DNA from: Bacillus pseudomycoides
GTDB taxonomy: Bacteria > Bacillota > Bacilli > Bacillales > Bacillaceae_G
Reading direction: 5' to 3'
Assembly (NCBI RefSeq): GCF_022811845.1
Contig: NZ_CP064266.1
Coordinates: 372,001-436,000, forward strand
Length of the DNA stretch: 64,000 bases
Made by a program: the position numbers and the translations under genes. Under the pieces are notes generated by a model. The model searched no databases, was not told the origin of the DNA, and worked only from the letters and a program-made list of their open reading frames with translations. Shown here in pieces: positions 34,785 to 43,192 of this stretch. How positions within the stretch are numbered: position 1 is the stretch's first letter; the number at the start of each line of letters is the position of its first letter.

Positions 34785-35150
34785 ACTATGGTTCCTACAT
34801 TTTCTTTTTTCGTTTGCGGTGATACTATGTTCCCCACATTTTCTTTTTTCGTTTGTGGCGACACTATGTTCCCCACATTTTCTTTTTTCGTTTGTGGCGA
34901 CACTATGTTCCCCACATTTTCTTTTTTCGTTTGTGGCGACACTATGTTCCCCACATTTTCTTTTTTCGTTTGTGGCGACACTATGTTCCCCACATTTTCT
35001 TTTTTGTTTGTGGCGACACTATGTTCCCCACATTTTCTTTTTTCGTTTGTGGCGACACTATGTTCCCCACATTTTCTTTTTTTGTTTGTGGCGACACTAT
35101 GTTCCCCACATTTTCTTTTTTCGTTTGTGGCGATACTATATTGTTCGGTT
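34785..35150. repeat. 39-bp in-frame tandem repeat in safA (about 9 copies)
   Basis: Unit, plus strand, contains CACTATGTTCCCCACATTTT and TTTTTTCGTTTGTGGCG; codes for IVSPQTKKENVGN on the minus strand. Units are almost identical except for the T-run/C position, where three states occur: 6T+C, 7T and the frameshifting 6T. Confidence 0.95.
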
Positions 35151-35995
35151 TCATCTTATTAATTTGCGGGGCAATTAACTCGCTTCCTTTTTTGATTACA
35201 TCCGAAATTTTATAGTCTTTTTTAGGTTTAATTGGCGGTTGGGGTGGCTGTGGTAATATATTCACTGAAAACTTTGTGCTTTCTTTTCCCGCAGGTTTCT
35301 CTACTTTTTCTACAACTGGCGGCTTTTCAATGACAGCTGGCTTTTCAACGACAGGAGGCTTTTGAATAGGTACCTCTTTTTGAATTGGTTTTTCTTTTTG
35401 TATTGGTACTTCTTTCTGAATCGGCATTTCTTTTTGTATTGGTACTTCTTTCTGAATCGGCATTTCTTTTTGTGGCTTTATTTGCACTTCTTTTTGTGTT
35501 TGCTGCATAGCAGGTTGCTGTGTAATTGGTGCAGATTGATAGGGAGCTTCTTCTTCATCTTCTATTCCAAGCGGCGTAGGTGTCGCTGCAAATTCTTTTT
35601 GTTGAACCTCTTTTACATATTCTTTTGGAGGGACTGAGCCAGCACCCTTATTTTTTTTCACATGCACACTGCTAGATGGTACTTTTATTTTCATACCTGG
35701 CATAATCAGATCTGGATTACTAAGCTGTATATTCGCCTTTTTTAACGTTTCTAAATCTACTCCGTATTTTTTTGCAATTTTCCAAAGGGTATCCCCTTTT
35801 TGCACGATATGAATTTTCAAATTTTCCCCCTCCTGTATTACTTATCTATAAACAAAAATAATATAAAACGAAACGGACCTCTATAGTTTAACACTGTTGC
35901 TCTTACCATTTAGTCATACACAATATTGCACGAATATGAAAAATACAATGATTCCCTTAACACAATGTATGACTATAATTAGCTAATTATGTTTA

Positions 35996-36026
35996 ATAAA
36001 AAAGCGACGGAAATCCGCCGCTTTTA
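35996..36026 (-). terminator. Terminator after nadA
   Basis: AAAAGCG-a-CGG / CCG-c-CGCTTTT stem, then TTTTTTATTAAAC on the minus strand. Confidence 0.8.
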
Positions 36027-37130
36027 CACACGTTCTAACATACGATTTAGAGCAAGGACTGCTTCTTTTGTCACCTGTTTGTCGACTTGAATGACATTGA
36101 TTTCCTCTCCGCGTTCTATCGTTTCTAATGCCCACAATAAATGTGGTAAATCAATACGATTCATCGTTAAACAAGGACACATAAAAGGATTTAATGAAAT
36201 GATTTCTTTATCCGGATGCCTATGAATAATCCGATTGACTAAGTTCATCTCTGTACCAATTGCCCACTTACTTCCAGGTGGTGCTTGTTCAATCATATCA
36301 ATAATATACTTGGTTGATCCTGCATAGTCAGAAGCTGCTACCACTTCATAACAACATTCTGGATGAACTATAATATTCATATTAGGATGATTTTCCCGCA
36401 CACTTTCAATGTTTTTGACAGTAAAATTTTGATGAACCGAACAATGTCCTTTCCATAAAATTACCTTTACATCTTCTATATCCCCATCGTACTCTAATAA
36501 ATCTGTATGCGGATCCCAAACTGCCATTTTATCTAATGGAATCCCTAAGTCATACGCTGTATTTCTTCCTAAATGCTGGTCTGGTAAAAAGACAAGACGC
36601 TCTTTTTGGGTAAATGCCCAAGACACCATTTGTTTAGCATTAGAAGACGTTACTGTTGCACCGCCATTCCGACCACAAAATGCTTTAATAGCTGCTGTAG
36701 AATTGACATATGTTAATGGAATCATCGTATCTCCAAATAACTGCGTCAGTTCTTTCCAAGCTCGCTCTGTTTGCTCAATATCTGCCATGTCTGCCATGGA
36801 ACAACCAGCACGCATATCTGGTAAAATAACGACTTGTTCATCTGTCGTTAGCATATCTGCTGTTTCAGCCATAAAATGCACACCACAAAATACGATATAT
36901 TGTGCTGCTTTATTGCTAGCCGCTACTTGGGCAAGTTGCAATGAATCTCCTGCAGCATCTGAAAATTGAACGACTTCATCCTTTTGATAATGATGACCTG
37001 GGATAAATAACGATTCCCCTAATTTTTCTTTAATTTCACGAACACGCTCTTCCATCTCTTGCACTGACATCGTTTGATAACGCTCTGGTAACATCGTTTC
37101 GATTGGTTGAACCTTCTCTAAAATACTCAT
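36024..37130 (-). CDS. nadA: Quinolinate synthase A
   Basis: 368 aa from the ATG at 37130 (ribosome site GGGGGAG); the frame three bases longer uses a TTG. [4Fe-4S] enzyme that condenses iminoaspartate with DHAP to quinolinate. Cluster ligands include CGRNGG (C near 152), ECCYEV and MCPCLTMNRI near the C-terminus. It is third in the nadB-nadC-nadA run, with the desulfurase NifS encoded opposite to build its cluster. Confidence 0.95.
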   Translation of the reverse strand: MSILEKVQPIETMLPERYQTMSVQEMEERVREIKEKLGESLFIPGHHYQKDEVVQFSDAAGDSLQLAQVAASNKAAQYIVFCGVHFMAETADMLTTDEQVVILPDMRAGCSMADMADIEQTERAWKELTQLFGDTMIPLTYVNSTAAIKAFCGRNGGATVTSSNAKQMVSWAFTQKERLVFLPDQHLGRNTAYDLGIPLDKMAVWDPHTDLLEYDGDIEDVKVILWKGHCSVHQNFTVKNIESVRENHPNMNIIVHPECCYEVVAASDYAGSTKYIIDMIEQAPPGSKWAIGTEMNLVNRIIHRHPDKEIISLNPFMCPCLTMNRIDLPHLLWALETIERGEEINVIQVDKQVTKEAVLALNRMLERV

Positions 37131-37151
37131 CAATAATCTCCCCCTCTCGCC

Positions 37152-37985
37152 TTAAACCTCAATATTAAAGCTAATATCTAATGCTCCCGCAGAATGTGTT
37201 AATAATCCGAGTGAAATGTAATCTACCCCTGTTTTGCCGTAATCGGATAAGTTTTCAATCGTAATACCGCCTGATGCTTCTGTTACAATTGCACTTGGAA
37301 CAATTTTAGAAAACTCACGCACTTCTTCTGGTGTACGATTGTCGAACATAATAATGTCTGCTCCTGCAGCTACAGCTTCTTGCACTTGTTCTTCTGTCTC
37401 CGTCTCCACTTCCACCTTCACCATATGCCCAATTTTTTCTTTTACAGTTGTGACTGCGTTTGTAATAGACCCTGCAAAAGCAATGTGATTATCTTTAATC
37501 ATGACACCATCGTATAATCCGAAGCGATGATTAAATCCACCTCCGCATACAACCGCGTATTTATCAAACATGCGAAGCCCTGGTATTGTTTTTCTCGTAT
37601 CACAAATACGCGTATGGTCACTCGCTAGCACTCGAACTGCTCGTTGTGTCATCGTTGCTATACCACTCATTCTTTGAATGACATTTAAAATCACACGCTC
37701 TGCTGTTAATAAAGAAGCAATCGGGCCTTGTACAGTTGCTAAAGTGTCACCCTTTTCTACAAAATCTCCATCTTTTTTATAAAATGAAATTTGGATTCTA
37801 TCGTCTATTAATCGAAATCCTTGTTCAATTACATCTGTCCCCGCAAACACACCTGTATCTTTCACAAGAAATGTTCCTTTTGCTTGTAAATTATCAGGAA
37901 AAATAAGTTGCGATGTTACATCTCTTTCCCCAATATCTTCTAGAAAAAAACTTTCTAATGCTTTCCTTACCTTTAACACGTTCAT
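37152..37985 (-). CDS. nadC: Nicotinate-nucleotide pyrophosphorylase (carboxylating)
   Basis: 277 aa from the ATG at 37985 (MNVLKVRKAL), with AGAGGG upstream; the longer frame overlaps nadB without a ribosome site. Makes NaMN from quinolinate and PRPP. Motifs: RVILNVIQRMSGIAT, CDTRKTIPGLRMFDKYAV and GGFNHRFGLYDGVMIKDNH. Placed between nadB and nadA. Confidence 0.95.
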   Translation of the reverse strand: MNVLKVRKALESFFLEDIGERDVTSQLIFPDNLQAKGTFLVKDTGVFAGTDVIEQGFRLIDDRIQISFYKKDGDFVEKGDTLATVQGPIASLLTAERVILNVIQRMSGIATMTQRAVRVLASDHTRICDTRKTIPGLRMFDKYAVVCGGGFNHRFGLYDGVMIKDNHIAFAGSITNAVTTVKEKIGHMVKVEVETETEEQVQEAVAAGADIIMFDNRTPEEVREFSKIVPSAIVTEASGGITIENLSDYGKTGVDYISLGLLTHSAGALDISFNIEV

Positions 37986-38004
37986 AAAATCCCTCTTCCC
38001 CTTA

Positions 38005-39531
38005 TTACACAAGCTGTAATTTTTTGTTAGCAAAAATAATTTCTTCCGTTACTTTATTTCGGCTTGAGTAATCACCACGATAATGACCACCTATGCTCTC
38101 TTTTCTTTGCAACGCTGCTTCTATAATGAGCTGACAAACCGTTAGTATATTCATAATTGTTATATCTTCATTTGTAAAAGCCCCATATTGCAGTGGAATG
38201 TTGCGCGCACCATACTGTTCAAACCATTTCTTCGCACATAATAAACTCGTTTCTGTTCGTACAATTCCTACGTATTTCATCATCTGTTCTTGTATCTCTT
38301 TTTTCGTTGGTAATTGAGGAACCGTAAATACTTCATCCATTCTTTCATACTTGTTTTCTTTTCCTTGCACTGGATGAGATAAAATATGTGTTCCAATTCT
38401 TCTCCCAAACACAAGTCCTTCTAACAACGAATTGCTCGCTAATCGATTTGCACCGTGAACACCGTTACAAGCCACTTCACCCACCGCATATAAATGCGGA
38501 ATAGATGTTTCTCCGTCACAATTCGTTTTCACACCACCCATATGAAAATGAGCACCAGGTACAACTGGAATTCTATTTTTTTTTACATCTATACCATTCT
38601 TTTTGCATAATGCAGATACAGTAGGAAATCGCTCTTCAAAGTTTTGAATAGAAGAAATATCTAGATATACACTTTCACCTGCAAGAAGCTGTTCATGAAT
38701 TGCACGCGCCACTACGTCACGCGGCGCAAGATCATGTTGCGGATGTACGTCCAGCATAAAACGCTGTCCTTTTTCATTTAACAGAACAGCTCCTTCACCT
38801 CGTACCGCTTCTGAAACTAGTCCGCAGCAACGTCCACCTACATAAAGCATCGTTGGATGAAATTGAATGAACTCTAAATCAACAAGCTCTCCACCAGCTC
38901 GGTACACGATTGCTAGTCCGTCACCTGTAATGGTTTCATCGTTAGACGTAAATGCATACACGCCACCAACACCACCTGTAGCTAATACAGTATGTTCAGC
39001 ATAATAACGTTGTATATTACCTTCACTATCACGGGTCAAAATACCGTAACATGTTTGGTTTTCTATCATTAAATCGAGCACCATTTCTTGTTCCACTACT
39101 GTAACGTAAGGAGTGATTTCCTGAATCAAATGCTCTAATAAGTTTTTTCCTGTTGCATCTCCCCCGGCGTGTAAAATACGTCGTTTTCGATGCGCACCTT
39201 CTTTTCCAAGATGGGGTCCTTTCTCATCTCCATCAAATTTCATCCCGTTTGCAATGAGCTTACGAATCTCTTTTGGCCCTTCTTCAACTAAATATCGAAC
39301 CACTTCTTCGTTGTTATAGCCACAACCAGCAGCTATCGTATCTTCATAATGATCATTCGCATTGTCATATGTAGCTATAGCTGCTGCAATTCCGCCCTGC
39401 GCTAAATGGGTATTATTATTTCGTTTTGACTTTTTTGTGATAATCATCACATTCTTTTCGTGACAAATCTCTTTCGCAACACTCAGCGCTGCGACACCAC
39501 TTCCGATAATTAAGACATCTGCACTTGGCAT
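38005..39531 (-). CDS. nadB: L-aspartate oxidase
   Basis: 508 aa from the second ATG (39531, MPSADVLIIGSG), spaced 8 nt after AGGAGG; the first ATG is only 2 nt from it. FAD-dependent enzyme making iminoaspartate. Dinucleotide-binding motif VLIIGSGVAALSVA, then THLAQGGIAAAI and a catalytic region RCCGLVSEAVRGEGAVL, and the C-terminal helical domain. First gene of nadBCA, divergent from nifS-nadR. Confidence 0.95.
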   Translation of the reverse strand: MPSADVLIIGSGVAALSVAKEICHEKNVMIITKKSKRNNNTHLAQGGIAAAIATYDNANDHYEDTIAAGCGYNNEEVVRYLVEEGPKEIRKLIANGMKFDGDEKGPHLGKEGAHRKRRILHAGGDATGKNLLEHLIQEITPYVTVVEQEMVLDLMIENQTCYGILTRDSEGNIQRYYAEHTVLATGGVGGVYAFTSNDETITGDGLAIVYRAGGELVDLEFIQFHPTMLYVGGRCCGLVSEAVRGEGAVLLNEKGQRFMLDVHPQHDLAPRDVVARAIHEQLLAGESVYLDISSIQNFEERFPTVSALCKKNGIDVKKNRIPVVPGAHFHMGGVKTNCDGETSIPHLYAVGEVACNGVHGANRLASNSLLEGLVFGRRIGTHILSHPVQGKENKYERMDEVFTVPQLPTKKEIQEQMMKYVGIVRTETSLLCAKKWFEQYGARNIPLQYGAFTNEDITIMNILTVCQLIIEAALQRKESIGGHYRGDYSSRNKVTEEIIFANKKLQLV

Positions 39532-39562
39532 GATCATTGCCTCCTAGTTTACACTTTCCAAC

Positions 39563-39606
39563 TGTCTTGACATCTATATTTACATAGATTTAAAATAATG
39601 ACAAGA
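39563..39606. promoter_or_regulatory. Divergent nad promoter region with candidate NadR operator
   Basis: Plus: TTGACA (39567), 18-nt spacer, TAAAAT (39591) toward nifS. Minus: TTGTCA (39604-39599), 16-nt spacer, TAAATA toward nadB. The near-palindrome TGTCTTGACA (39563-39572) overlaps both regions, and a related TGACAAGA lies at 39599-39606. Suitable for repression of both units by NadR, encoded in the nifS unit; the operator call is inference. Confidence 0.5.
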
Positions 39607-39709
39607 GTTTTTTAGAAAGTAATATTTTGAACAAGGAGTTTAAGAAATTCCACATGCCACTTTAAAATAAAAAACGAATGTAACTCTACTATAAAGGAGA
39701 CTACACATT

Positions 39710-40849
39710 ATGATATATCTTGACTATGCAGCTACAACACCGATGAGCAAAGAAGCGATTGACACATATACGAAAGCAGCACAGCAATACTTCGGTAATG
39801 AACAAAGCTTACACGATATCGGAGGATCAGCTTCATCTTTACTACAAGTTTGCAGGGAATCATTTGCACAAATGATTGGAGGAAAAGAACAGGGCGTATT
39901 TTTCACAAGTGGTGGGTCGGAATCTAATTATCTTGCAATCCAGTCGCTTTTAAATGCTAAAGAAGGCAGGCACATTCTTACATCACCGATGGAACACGCA
40001 TCGATTCGTAACTACTTTCAATCACTAACAAAGCAAGGGTATACAATTACAGAAATCCCTGTGGATTCACAAGGGCTTATTAATCTTGAAGATTTAGAAG
40101 CAGCCATTACAGGCGATACCGTTTTAGCAAGTATTCAGCACGGAAATTCTGAAATTGGAACGATTCAACCTATCTCAGAAATTGGAGCGCTACTCAAAAA
40201 GCACCATATTTTATTTCATACAGATTGTGTACAAACATTTGGTAAACTCCCAATTGATGTTCCAGCGATGCAAATTGATAGTCTTTCTGTTTCTGCACAT
40301 AAAATTTATGGACCCAAAGGGGTTGGAGCTTGCTATATAAACCCACAAGTACGCTGGGAGCAAGTCTTCACAGGGACATCACACGAAAAAGGATTTCGCC
40401 CCGGTACAGTTAACGTTCCTGGCATCGCTTCGTTTCTGACAGCAGCAGAGCATATATTAGATGCTCATGAAGAAGAACGAGCTCGTTTTGAGCAATTGCG
40501 ATCCTATTTTATAGAAAAATTACAGACAATTCCTCTTGAAATTCAGGTAGAAGGACATTCTACTTCTTGTTTACCTCACATTATTGGGGTTACAATAAAG
40601 AGAATAGAAGGTCAGTACACAATGTTAGAATGCAACCGCTATGGCATTGCTATTTCAACAGGAAGTGCATGCCAAGTTGGCAAGCAAGAACCTTCAAAAA
40701 CAATGCTTGCAATTGGAAAAACGTATGAAGAGGCAAAACAGTATGTCCGTTTTTCATTTGGACGCCACACAACAAAAGACCATGTTGATACAACCATTCA
40801 TGCACTACACACAATTGGAAATCAATTTTATAGAGGTGTTAAATTATAA
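39710..40849 (+). CDS. nifS: Cysteine desulfurase NifS, NAD-linked
   Basis: 379 aa. PLP lysine in SAHKIYGPKGVGA (near residue 204); catalytic cysteine in ISTGSACQVGKQEPS (near residue 323). In B. subtilis the nifS gene opposite nadB supplies sulfur for the Fe-S cluster of NadA, and the arrangement here is identical. Ribosome site ATAAAGGAGA. It overlaps nadR by one base (TAATG), so the two are translationally coupled. Confidence 0.9.
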   Translation: MIYLDYAATTPMSKEAIDTYTKAAQQYFGNEQSLHDIGGSASSLLQVCRESFAQMIGGKEQGVFFTSGGSESNYLAIQSLLNAKEGRHILTSPMEHASIRNYFQSLTKQGYTITEIPVDSQGLINLEDLEAAITGDTVLASIQHGNSEIGTIQPISEIGALLKKHHILFHTDCVQTFGKLPIDVPAMQIDSLSVSAHKIYGPKGVGACYINPQVRWEQVFTGTSHEKGFRPGTVNVPGIASFLTAAEHILDAHEEERARFEQLRSYFIEKLQTIPLEIQVEGHSTSCLPHIIGVTIKRIEGQYTMLECNRYGIAISTGSACQVGKQEPSKTMLAIGKTYEEAKQYVRFSFGRHTTKDHVDTTIHALHTIGNQFYRGVKL

Positions 40850-41391
40850 TGAAACAAAATGATCGAAAAAAAATTTTAGGAGAAGAAAGAAGACAACTCA
40901 TCCTACAATGGCTCCTTGCAGCTAATGAGCCTTTATCAGGGAGTGAATTATCCAAGAAAACAAATGTCAGCAGGCAAGTCATCGTGCAAGATATCTCCTT
41001 ACTAAAAGCACGAAACGAACCAATTATTGCAACTGCACAAGGATATCTATATCTAAAACCACAAGCAAAACAACAAACTTTTGAACGTGTCATCGTTTGC
41101 CAGCATAGACCAGCAGAAGTCCGTCAAGAACTAACAATGCTTGTCGATCACGGAGTTACCATTAAAGATGTGAAGGTAGAACATCCTGTATACGGAGACT
41201 TAACAGCTTCTATTATGGTGAGCAATCGCTTTGATGTTGAACAATATTTACAAAAGATTGAAGATACAAAGGCATCTTATCTATCTCAATTAACCGACGG
41301 GATTCACTTACATACAATCGAAGCAGATTCTATTGAAAAATTAAACGCTGCTTGCGAAGCGCTAGACCGAGCTGGATTTCTTGTTTATTGA
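40849..41391 (+). CDS. nadR: NAD biosynthesis repressor NadR (NiaR, YrxA)
   Basis: 180 aa. N-terminal helix-turn-helix (ILQWLLAANEPLSGSELSKK, TNVSRQVIVQDISLLKARNE) and C-terminal 3H domain with its conserved histidines (LVDHGVTIKDVKVEHPVYGD, GIHLHTIEAD), which binds nicotinate with a metal. In B. subtilis it represses nadBCA and nifS when nicotinate is plentiful. Second gene of nifS-nadR, ending at a terminator. Confidence 0.92.
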   Translation: MKQNDRKKILGEERRQLILQWLLAANEPLSGSELSKKTNVSRQVIVQDISLLKARNEPIIATAQGYLYLKPQAKQQTFERVIVCQHRPAEVRQELTMLVDHGVTIKDVKVEHPVYGDLTASIMVSNRFDVEQYLQKIEDTKASYLSQLTDGIHLHTIEADSIEKLNAACEALDRAGFLVY

Positions 41392-41428
41392 TATTAATGA
41401 TCCCTCATCAACCGTACATTAATAAGTG

Positions 41429-41468
41429 AAAAAGCACAGAGATTAACATTACTCTCTGTGCTTTTTCA
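41429..41468 (+). terminator. Terminator after nadR
   Basis: AAAAAGCACAGAG / CTCTGTGCTTTTT 13-bp stem, then C and A-rich sequence; tail T-run is part of the stem end. Confidence 0.85.
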
Positions 41469-41514
41469 TATGAAATGATATAATATTGAAATCAATTATA
41501 TAGGGGGATAACAT

Positions 41515-42162
41515 ATGGGGATTGAACTCATTCACTTTAGTACTGGCAAACCGAAGCAAATGCAATATGGAGAAAATAAAGAAATGACAACTGGCATCTG
41601 TAAAGTGCTTACAGATGCGTCCTTTTTATCAAAAGATGGCTTTCGCGGAGATGGTGTAGCTGACCTGAGGTTCCATGGCGGGCCTGATCGCGCTGTTTGC
41701 GTCTATCCACATGAGCATTACGCACTATGGGAACAAGAATTTCAAACCGTACTCCCTCCTTCCACATTTGGTGAAAACATTACCGTAACAAATATGTTAG
41801 AACGTGATGTTTTCATCGGTGATACATATCAATTAGGTGAAGCAATTATTCAAGTCACACAGGGCAGAGTACCATGTAGTACTATTTCCAAACGTCTCGG
41901 CATCCCCGGGATCTTACCTCGCATTGTAGAAACGGGTTATACCGGCTATTTATGCCGCGTTCTTCAAGAAGGTATTGTTCGCAAAGACTCACCAATTCAA
42001 CTACTAGAACGCCATCCAAATCAAGTTTCTATTCTATTTTCTAACGAAGTATATTTTCATAGACGGAAAGATAAAGAGGCGATGGAGAAAATCCTTGCTG
42101 TTCCAGAGCTGGCAGAAGTTTGGCGTGAGCAATTAACAGACCGCTTAGCAAAACTGCGTTAA
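41515..42162 (+). CDS. MOSC-domain protein, YiiM-like
   Basis: 215 aa. MOSC domain with LRFHGGPDRAVCVYPHEHY (near residue 60), FGENITVTNMLERDVFIGD and the conserved cysteine in GRVPCSTISKRLGIPG (near residue 120), then a C-terminal 3-alpha region. YiiM-type proteins reduce N-hydroxylated compounds using a molybdenum cofactor bound by this Cys. Ribosome site AGGGGGATAAC. Stands alone between terminators. Confidence 0.88.
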   Translation: MGIELIHFSTGKPKQMQYGENKEMTTGICKVLTDASFLSKDGFRGDGVADLRFHGGPDRAVCVYPHEHYALWEQEFQTVLPPSTFGENITVTNMLERDVFIGDTYQLGEAIIQVTQGRVPCSTISKRLGIPGILPRIVETGYTGYLCRVLQEGIVRKDSPIQLLERHPNQVSILFSNEVYFHRRKDKEAMEKILAVPELAEVWREQLTDRLAKLR

Positions 42163-42176
42163 AATACATTTCAGGC

Positions 42177-42213
42177 AAAAGGTGTTTTCTAGCTATGAAA
42201 ACACCTTTTTTAA
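42177..42213. terminator. Bidirectional terminator between MOSC gene and pheA
   Basis: AAAAGGTGTTTTC / GAAAACACCTTTT 13-bp stem, TTTTTT on the plus side. Confidence 0.88.
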
Positions 42214-42238
42214 CATAAATTCTACGAATCATTTTACC

Positions 42239-43088
42239 TTACAACCAATAAGACGAATAACTTCCCAGCACCGTAACAGAAAAACCAAGTGCCTCAAGCT
42301 CCATTGTTACTCCTGGTAATAATACATCATCATACTCCTTATCAACATCAATTAAGAAAAAGTAATTGCCAAGACCTGTTTTCATCGGACGGGACTCGAT
42401 TTTTGATAAATTTAATTTTCTCCATGCGAAAGCTGATAATACTTGATAAAGTGCTCCTGCATAATCAGCAGGTAACGTTATCATAAGTGTCGTTTTCTCC
42501 CCGCGGTTCTCACCGTTTTTCGGTAGTAGTGCCCGCTGTTTTTTATGTAACACGAGGAAACGTGTATGGTTATTTTTATGCGTATGAATATTACGCTGCA
42601 CAATTGCTAAATCATACTTCTCTGCTGCCGCTTCATTTGCAATTGCTGCAACTCTCTCCTCTGGATGTTCCTTTACATACTGCGCCGCTGCACTTGTGGA
42701 TGTCATATCACGAACTGTTACACCTTTTAATTCCCCATTTAAAAACTTATGGCACTGCGCAATCGCATGCGGATGAGAATGCACTGCATATACTTCTTTC
42801 CAATTTTCTTCATGATCTGGATGAACGAGTAAGTGCTGCTGAATAGGCACTGTAATCTCTCCTACAATGAAGAGCGGCTGCTCATGCACAAGATAATCAA
42901 CAGTAATATTAACAGAACCTTCAATCGCATTCTCTAACGGTACAACTGCAAAGTCTACATTTCCATTTGCTGCAGCATCCATGCAATCAGGAATCGTGCG
43001 ATACGACACATGCTCTGCCTCCGAAAAAACGACTCACCGCCATATTTGTAAATGTTGCTTCTGGTCCTAAATAGCCAACTCGAATCAT
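42239..43088 (-). pseudogene. pheA: Prephenate dehydratase, frameshifted near the 5' end
   Basis: Translation from the ATG at 43088 (GAGGGG upstream) gives MIRVGYLGPEATFTNMAVSR, the correct PheA N-terminus, then goes out of frame at a run of six Ts (plus-strand A-run near 43,023-43,030). The correct frame resumes as EAEHVSYRTIPDCMDAA and runs to the C-terminal ACT domain (LSKIESRPMKTGLGNYFFLI). Losing one T or adding two would join them. PheA converts prephenate to phenylpyruvate in phenylalanine synthesis. The catalytic TRF motif is intact (NHTRFLVL). As written, full-length product cannot be made. An internal start at 43009 would lack the first 26 residues. Confidence 0.85.
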
Positions 43089-43165
43089 CGTCTTTTCCCC
43101 TCTTTTTCGTTTTCTTACTGTTATACCATGAATATTTTTATTTTTCTATGTGAATTTTGAATATT

Positions 43166-43192
43166 TTAAAAAGACTAGCGTTTGCTAGTCTA
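43166..43192 (-). terminator. Terminator after second permease gene
   Basis: AGACTAGC / GCTAGTCT with GTTT loop, then TTTTTAAAATATTC on the minus strand; overlaps the stop codon region. Confidence 0.8.

Larger units (their letters stand above)
33677..35820 (-). pseudogene. safA: safA, spore coat assembly protein with LysM domain; frameshifted in a tandem repeat
   Basis: The N-terminal LysM domain is MKIHIVQKGDTLWKIAKKYG through IMPGMKIKVPSS, the SafA hallmark; SafA anchors inner coat proteins to the cortex. Then come a PIQKE-rich segment, about nine copies of a 13-residue unit (IVSPQTKKENVGN) and about 16 copies of a 12-residue Met/Pro/Asn/Asp unit (MPNIMPMMDNNP), ending with a Tyr/Gln/Pro-rich tail. 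At about 34,991-35,010 one repeat has six Ts before GTTTG where sister repeats have six Ts plus C, or seven Ts. That shifts the frame and ends the first ORF at 34981; the second ORF continues in the correct repeat frame to 33677. Joined, they would give about 714 aa. Next upstream is nadA, as in B. subtilis. Confidence 0.8.

Noticed and set aside
34097..35150. Regularly spaced 36-39 bp repeats suggestive of a CRISPR array
   Set aside because: Repeats are directly adjacent without unique spacers and are coding in frame; no cas genes nearby.
34046..35178. Several long plus-strand ORFs with His/Trp/Ile or Phe/Cys repeats opposite safA
   Set aside because: They are other-frame readings of the safA minisatellites, which stay open because the units are multiples of three. 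No ribosome sites or known domains.
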